Shown here in pieces: positions 58,691 to 64,000 of a DNA stretch of 64,000 nucleotides (within the stretch, counting starts at the first letter, position 1; each line of letters opens with the position of its first letter). The position numbers and the translations under genes were made by a program. The DNA comes from Pempheris klunzingeri. Taxonomy: Eukaryota > Chordata > Actinopteri > Acropomatiformes > Pempheridae. The DNA is taken from contig NC_092033.1 in NCBI RefSeq assembly GCF_042242105.1, positions 2,742,908 to 2,806,907 on the forward strand, written 5' to 3'. Below the pieces are notes generated by a model. It worked only from the letters and a program-made list of their open reading frames with translations, was not told where the DNA came from and ran no database searches.

Positions 58691-60171
58691 CCAACGAAAG
58701 TCATTCTGAAAAGTAATTCGCTTTATTCCAAAACAAAAGGTTTTTTTTACAATTCGCTTAACAAAACACGCAAACACAAGCAAATCACACAATCAGAATA
58801 CATTTCCATTAATTTCTCTATAAAAATAACCAGGAGCCATTTAACAAAAAAAAAAAAGAAAAGCTTTTGTGCAATTTTGACCTGGGATGTCTATTAAAAC
58901 CTGTTTTAAAGCTTAATATTTTTACATTTACACTATTAAAGGCACAGCTGGTACAAGGAGTAAAAGTACAGTGCATTTAAAAAAAACAAAAAAAAAAAAG
59001 CATGAAACTATACAGAGATTTAGAAAAAAATAAAAAATAAAGTTCACAGCGTCAACTCAAAGCAACACTTAAAGACAAAATGAAGACTTCCACGCTGGCT
59101 GGCTGGGAGTCAGCGAGGGATTCATCTCATGTGACCGCACTCCCCGCTCAAACAATCCAGATCTGGACAAATGTTTATCAAGCGGAAAGAAAATGTTAAA
59201 ATGATCCTGAGACACTTTTACATCCCAAAAGTGGCACAAATTGTTTTGAAGGTTGATAAATGACAGAATGTTGTTCACATTTGAAGATTTTGTCTATTTA
59301 AGACTTTGACTCTCTGTCATGGTAAATTATTGGAATTGAATCATCCAGCTATGGTCCCATTATTTGATCAAATCTAATTAAGCGTACAGACATGAGGTTG
59401 ATACACTATGCATGTTTCCTATTTTCAGGATGTCCTCAACCCAAAATCGCTTTTTCCTCCCCTTCTGATCCAGTAGCACAACAACAGCTAGAGCTCAGCG
59501 TCTGCTTCAATCTATTTTCACATTTTATCACCAGCTGATGCACTTTTCCAAGTCATGTTTGAAGCAGCTGCATTTCTAGGGAGACTAGAACTCTGCATAA
59601 GGCTAACTAGGCAGAATAGTCACTAAGCGTATTTCGTACATTCATTTACTTAAAGGAGCTGCACTTGAGCCTGTTAAATTACACCTGTAAAATCTTATGG
59701 CTCAGTGGCGTCTCGTTATCTTGATCTAGGATTTAGGATTTCCCCAGATCTGCATCGTTTGAGTCAGAGGTGTGGATATTGACATTCGTCAGGGCAGGAA
59801 TAACATTCATGAAATGGCAACCAGCCTGTATTACTGAAGTTTGAAGTGAAATGAGATGAGATCCAGATAATTTCTTTGCATGAACAGAAATTAATCTTTT
59901 ACATCATGAGAAGAGGAAAACACCAAACGCAAATGTGACGAGCATCTAATGCAAATACTCTTCTTAGAGAGCAAAGCTTCAGAAAGTGAAGCTCCTGTTT
60001 CCTCTTATAATAAATGCAAAGAAACAGGTTTCAGATCAAAGTGTAATTGGACTCGGAGGAAGTCCGACTCCTGCGTGGTTCGTCAGAGTTTAAGGCTGAT
60101 TGGCTTGGTCCTTATCTGGGCTGATCTGGCCCAGCTCGACCTGGTTTGGCCCAGTTTGCTCTTGGCTGGCA
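58691..60171 (-). other. elk3: elk3 3' untranslated region
   Basis: Read on the minus strand it follows the elk3 stop codon at 60172. A minus-strand AATAAA (TTTATT at 58722-58727) followed by A/T-rich DNA is a good polyadenylation signal, giving a UTR of about 1.46 kb. It is AT-rich with A and T runs near 58742, 58847 and 58980, and no other gene is seen. Confidence 0.6.
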
Positions 60172-63100
60172 TCAGGACTTGCTGGAGCTGGAGGAGAGCA
60201 GCAGAGGAGAGGGAGTGTCCATGTTGGGTAAAGGCACCGGGATGGGTCCATTGAGCAGAGTGGGGAACTGCAGGGGGACATTTGTTATTAGAGATGGAGG
60301 CCACAGCAAATATTTAACCTGGACTGGAATATTTCAGGATCACGATCGAGCTGACCTGGTAACTTAAATTTCCTTTTGTAGTATCTTAATAAATCATAAT
60401 AATAAAAAGTGAAAATACCTGCACATTCCAGTCTTTCACAACAAGTAAGTGTACTCGATTTTTTCTTTGCTGATGACACTAGTGTATTCTTACAATAAAT
60501 ATGATATAAACCTATTAAAACCATAATAATTTCTATGATGTAAAGTGAAATGTGCAACTTTTGGTGGAGTTCAAGCACCATAAGGTGCCGTTTGTAGAAA
60601 AAGTAGACACACTCAGATTTGGAAACCACCACTAGGAGTCGCCAAAGTCACAAATGTTCAAATTCTACACATGAGGGCTTTAAATTGTCACTTGATTTCT
60701 CTATTATTTTTTTTTCACAGCTAGTCTGACTGCTGCTGCACCACAGGAGGAGAGTGTGTTATTGTTTATTCTGCAGTGTGGGGGCCGACCCTCCTTGTGG
60801 GGACTAAAACGCAGACCATCAGATGCGTAACAGTTTTACTTTTGGGATTGAATGTGTGTTTTTTCGAGTTGACATGGGTGGGAGGGGCTCCTGACCAACC
60901 AGTCATCTCTCTTTTCACCCTAGCCAACAGGAAGTTGCCCCCTCTTCTTGTCCACACTAAAACGGAAACATCTGTAGCTTATTTTGAAACCCTGGCACAC
61001 AGTGAAACACACACACACACACACACAACTGTGTGAAAACAACTGTGGAGGTAAATCTGTGCTGTGAAATGAAAGATCCTGTAATTATGAGTGAGGGATT
61101 TAGAGAGATATCGTCTTTACTGCCCACAGACAGAGATTTTGTATCCACCAGTATTTTCTCTAAAAGGCTTATATTGAAAATTAAGGTCTGTTTGTCCTTT
61201 TTACACAGAACAGCAAGAACTGAAACCATTAGAGCTTATTTTAGCTTGCGTTTTACGTAATTATTTCCTGAATTACAAGGACGACGTTGAAACTGAAATA
61301 CTTTCCTCAATATCATGTGTGTGTGCATGAGTTTCCTTGCAATCCTACATTCAGGAGAACCAAGTCAGTTCACAATTACACAGTAGAGAGGATGGAAAAG
61401 GTCAAAAGTTCTACATTTAAAGAAAATCTATGGAGCCTTTGTTGAATACCAATAGTTATATACAGCAAATGCACGTATACAGTAATGCCAAAGTGTGTGC
61501 GTTACCTGAAAGAAGGGGGCATGGCCCTGCAGATGCGCAGGGCTGAGGGGTCCCACTGGACTCAGGCTGGACCAGAAATGGATATTGGAGAGTAGAGGAC
61601 TGGGAGTGAGCAGCAGACCAGACGGAGTCTACATCGACAAAACCCAAAATGAAAGGTCAGAAGATAAATACGCCGAGATGGAAATGACGCTGTTTATTCT
61701 GGAAATAAGTCCAGGGAGCTGCTCATAGCCTGTGGTGAAGTTGTCCAATCATTCAGTCTCACCCTGAGCTCAAAGCCAAGCCTGCCCTCTAGTGAACTCT
61801 CTTCTACCAGACAGACTAACGTGCAGGTCAGGAAGCTCCACTCATACAGAATTCATGAGATCTATCTTCTCCTGTCTCGTCTTTCCTCTGTCTCTTCATA
61901 TTTAACCAAGGCGAGTTTGGTTTCCTCTCTGGTTCTGTCAAGGAAACATAAGACTCTCCTCTATCACAACATCCAGAAACTAAAAGTTCAGTTCAGTTTG
62001 TGTTTAGATTATGTAACCACGGACAACCTTGCATGCTTTTGTTAGTGTTTTGAGCTCACATGTTGACTAGAAAAATACCAGTTTAGGCCAACAAAGACCA
62101 GCAACCACCATAAACCGGTGTCTGGTGGACAATAGCGACGACTGCAGGGGCTGTTTTTTAGCAGGAAGTAAAGTCAGAACCACATCCGTCGTGGGCGAAA
62201 GGTCTCAGAGTTTCTGATTTCTGTGGTGGAAACGGAGCTGTGGCTACTTCACCAAAAGCTCAGGTGTTCCTTGCAAACACTTATCAAAACCAAATGCTCT
62301 GTGATGAGTGAACTGTTTAGCATACTGTGATATATTTTCCGTCAGTTATGTGTCTGTCGCTGCTCAGTCTGGATAAAAGCGTCAGCTGAATGCCTCGATG
62401 TAGTCAGACCATCCTGGTTTGGTCAGCGTGTTGTTGCCAGTGAATCGGGAGCTTCAGCAACATATGGCTTCACTTACGAACCTCCTCCCTTCCTCACTCG
62501 CCTCCTCCCCTCTTTCCGCTCACCTCTTTCCATCTCCTCGCTGTCTACAAGCTTAACTTCCTACATCCCTGAAACACATCGTCCCTCTCGGTCTTCTCAC
62601 CCTGACTCGCTTTCCACACCTAAAACCACCTGTTTTTACATAAGGACTGTGAGTGAGTGATGTGGTTATGGTGTACCTGTGTGGTGAGGAAGGCGGGGGT
62701 CAGAGACCCTGAAGGCAGCGCGGGGCTGTTAAGAGCAATGGAGACGAGGTCACTTCCTGTAAGGAGGAGGGAGGAGGCGGAGATCTCCAAGCTTTTGGGT
62801 TTTCTGCCTTTCAAAGGTGCATAATTGGCCAGCCCCCTCCTCTCTGGCGTCGTGGTGCTCTGTGACCTCACTCTCACCCTCTGGCCAGATGACAGGTTTA
62901 GAGGTTGGGCGCTCTGCTCTACCTCATCAGTGTCTGTGCTCCGACTCCGCCCCCTCCACAGTGTGTGGGCGGGGCTTTGCGTCGGGGAGGAGGAGCAGGA
63001 GGAGGAGCGGGCCTGCCGGGGAGACGGCCTGGACGAGTGGGAGGTGTCAGTCGAGGACGGGGGCGGGGTGGAGGGGAGGGAGGAGTGGCCACGGTTGGTT

Positions 63101-63700
63101 ATGAATCGGATGACTGAGGCGCTGTCGTCATGGCGGTCGGTCCTGGGCTCCATCTTGATTGGCCGGAGCGGTTCTGAGGAGTGCTGCAGGGAGCTGACGG
63201 TGAAGGAGGAGTACAGGCCGGAGTGGAGGTACTGGTTTCTCCCACCTCCGTCCTCGTCTTCAGCCTCTGGCTCTGACGCCGCACCTCCACTTTCCTCACT
63301 GATGCGACCCGACTCCACCACCGCAGGGTCCATCTTCAGGATCTCAGGGAACGACACGAACTTGTAGACGAATTTCTGGCCAATCACCTTCTTGATGATG
63401 TTCTGCAGAGGAAACAAGATGTGACTCCTTATTTTAAAAGCATTTATTAATCATCATCGCACCAGTAAAACGTTGTATTTCAGTGTTGCGTACTTTGTCA
63501 TAGTAGTAGCGCAGGGCTCTGCTCAGCTTGTCGTAGTTCATGTTGGTCTTGTTCTTGCGCAGCCCCCATAGCTTGGCTACTTCCTCTGACTTTAGCAGCT
63601 TGAACTCGCCGTCGTTGGACGTCCAGCAGATGAGGTGTTTGTGGCTTTGGTCGAGCAGCAGCTGCAGCAGGAACTGCCAGAGTGTGATGGAGCTCTCCAT
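60172..63700 (-). CDS. elk3: ETS transcription factor Elk3 (Net/SAP-2, ternary complex factor)
   Basis: Four coding exons on the minus strand: 63494-63700 (ATG at 63700), 62677-63402, 61506-61628 and 60172-60267 (stop TGA). They join in phase to 383 residues (human 407). Elk3 binds ETS sites with SRF at serum response elements; it represses until phosphorylated by MAP kinases. Residues 4-86 are the ETS domain, with the recognition helix around [15 protein letters not shown] (R61, R64). The B box for SRF contact is [17 protein letters not shown] (126-142). A CtBP-type motif PLNLS is at 236-240. The C-terminal activation region carries ERK sites ([27 protein letters not shown]) and the DEF docking motif FQFP at 351-354, split over the last exon junction. 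IKME at 151-154 fits a SUMO consensus. The start codon exon has a likely acceptor at 63728/63729, so untranslated exons lie beyond the window. It is shorter than mammalian Elk3 in the middle linker. Confidence 0.95.
60268..62676 (-). other. elk3 introns 2 and 3
   Basis: These flank the small exon 61506-61628. A short (CA)n lies at 61009-61027. Nothing else coding was recognised; the reading frames here show no family resemblance. Confidence 0.6.
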
Positions 63701-63728
63701 GACGGACGACACCAGAGACACAGGCGAT

Positions 63729-64000
63729 CTGCAGACGAGAATCACGACTTAATTCAACGACCACGTGTTGGTTTGCGCTCAAGCGGAAACATTAGAGCAT
63801 CAAATTGTTTGGAAAAGACGAGTCGCTGCACAGCATGAATAAGAAAGATGGAAATGTTCCTCCAGAGGAAACTGAGCTAAAGAGTTTCTGGTGAAAGCTA
63901 ATGGAGGAAGAAGAGAAATATTATTTCCAACATGTTTATAATGAAGAAAGGAGACATTTTTTAGAAAGAAAGATTTTTTGGGGTCACTGGGGCAGCATAA
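63729..64000 (-). other. Upstream intron or 5' region of elk3
   Basis: Beyond the predicted acceptor (CTGCAG at 63729-63734, minus strand) no exon is visible. The elk3 promoter lies outside the window. Confidence 0.45.

Noticed and set aside
62825..63367. 180-codon plus-strand frame opposite elk3
   Set aside because: Antisense shadow of the large GC-rich elk3 exon; no family resemblance.

Overview
The window comes from a ray-finned fish (teleost, probably percomorph) nuclear genome. The evidence is vertebrate exon-intron structure with GT-AG junctions, protein segments closest to vertebrate families, a very high density of (CA)n/(TG)n microsatellites, and several short dispersed repeats of a type familiar from fish genomes. 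There is no sign of prokaryotic organisation, CRISPR, prophage or any intact transposon open reading frame. I could run no database search; gene names rest on recognising the protein sequences and on exon phases that join cleanly across every junction.

Layout, left to right. (1) The last seven coding exons of mcm10 (+, 747-2810), with the gene entering from the left edge. (2) ucma (-, 9118 to 4506), five coding exons, converging tail-to-tail with mcm10. (3) phyh (-, 16653 to 12124), nine coding exons, complete, 334 residues with an N-terminal PTS2 signal. (4) A short divergent interval of about 1.4 kb, then the GC-rich, probably untranslated first exon of cdk17 at about 18060-18397 (+). (5) cdk17: an intron of about 19.9 kb, then 16 coding exons (38345-55567) giving 527 residues with the PCTAIRE motif. 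(6) elk3 (-, 63700 to 60172), four coding exons, 383 residues, converging tail-to-tail with cdk17; its upstream untranslated part lies beyond the right edge.

The five proteins have unrelated roles: DNA replication initiation (Mcm10), cartilage Gla matrix protein (Ucma), peroxisomal alpha-oxidation (Phyh), a PCTAIRE-type cyclin-dependent kinase (Cdk17) and an ETS ternary complex factor (Elk3). They are chromosomal neighbours rather than a functional cluster. mcm10-ucma-phyh and cdk17-elk3 are each syntenic pairs or trios in human, but on two different chromosomes (10p13 and 12q23), so the phyh/cdk17 interval marks a lineage rearrangement junction.

The non-coding DNA is mostly introns, 3' untranslated regions and intergenic spacers filled with simple repeats, at least five copies of a foldback (long inverted repeat) element, and fragments of other non-autonomous elements. 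I found no new multi-gene system. The points most worth a second look are the foldback family (one copy abuts an mcm10 splice acceptor), a perfect 30-bp hairpin between mcm10 and ucma, TG-repeat splice acceptors in both phyh and cdk17, opposing CA and TG tracts in the cdk17 3' UTR, and the synteny junction.
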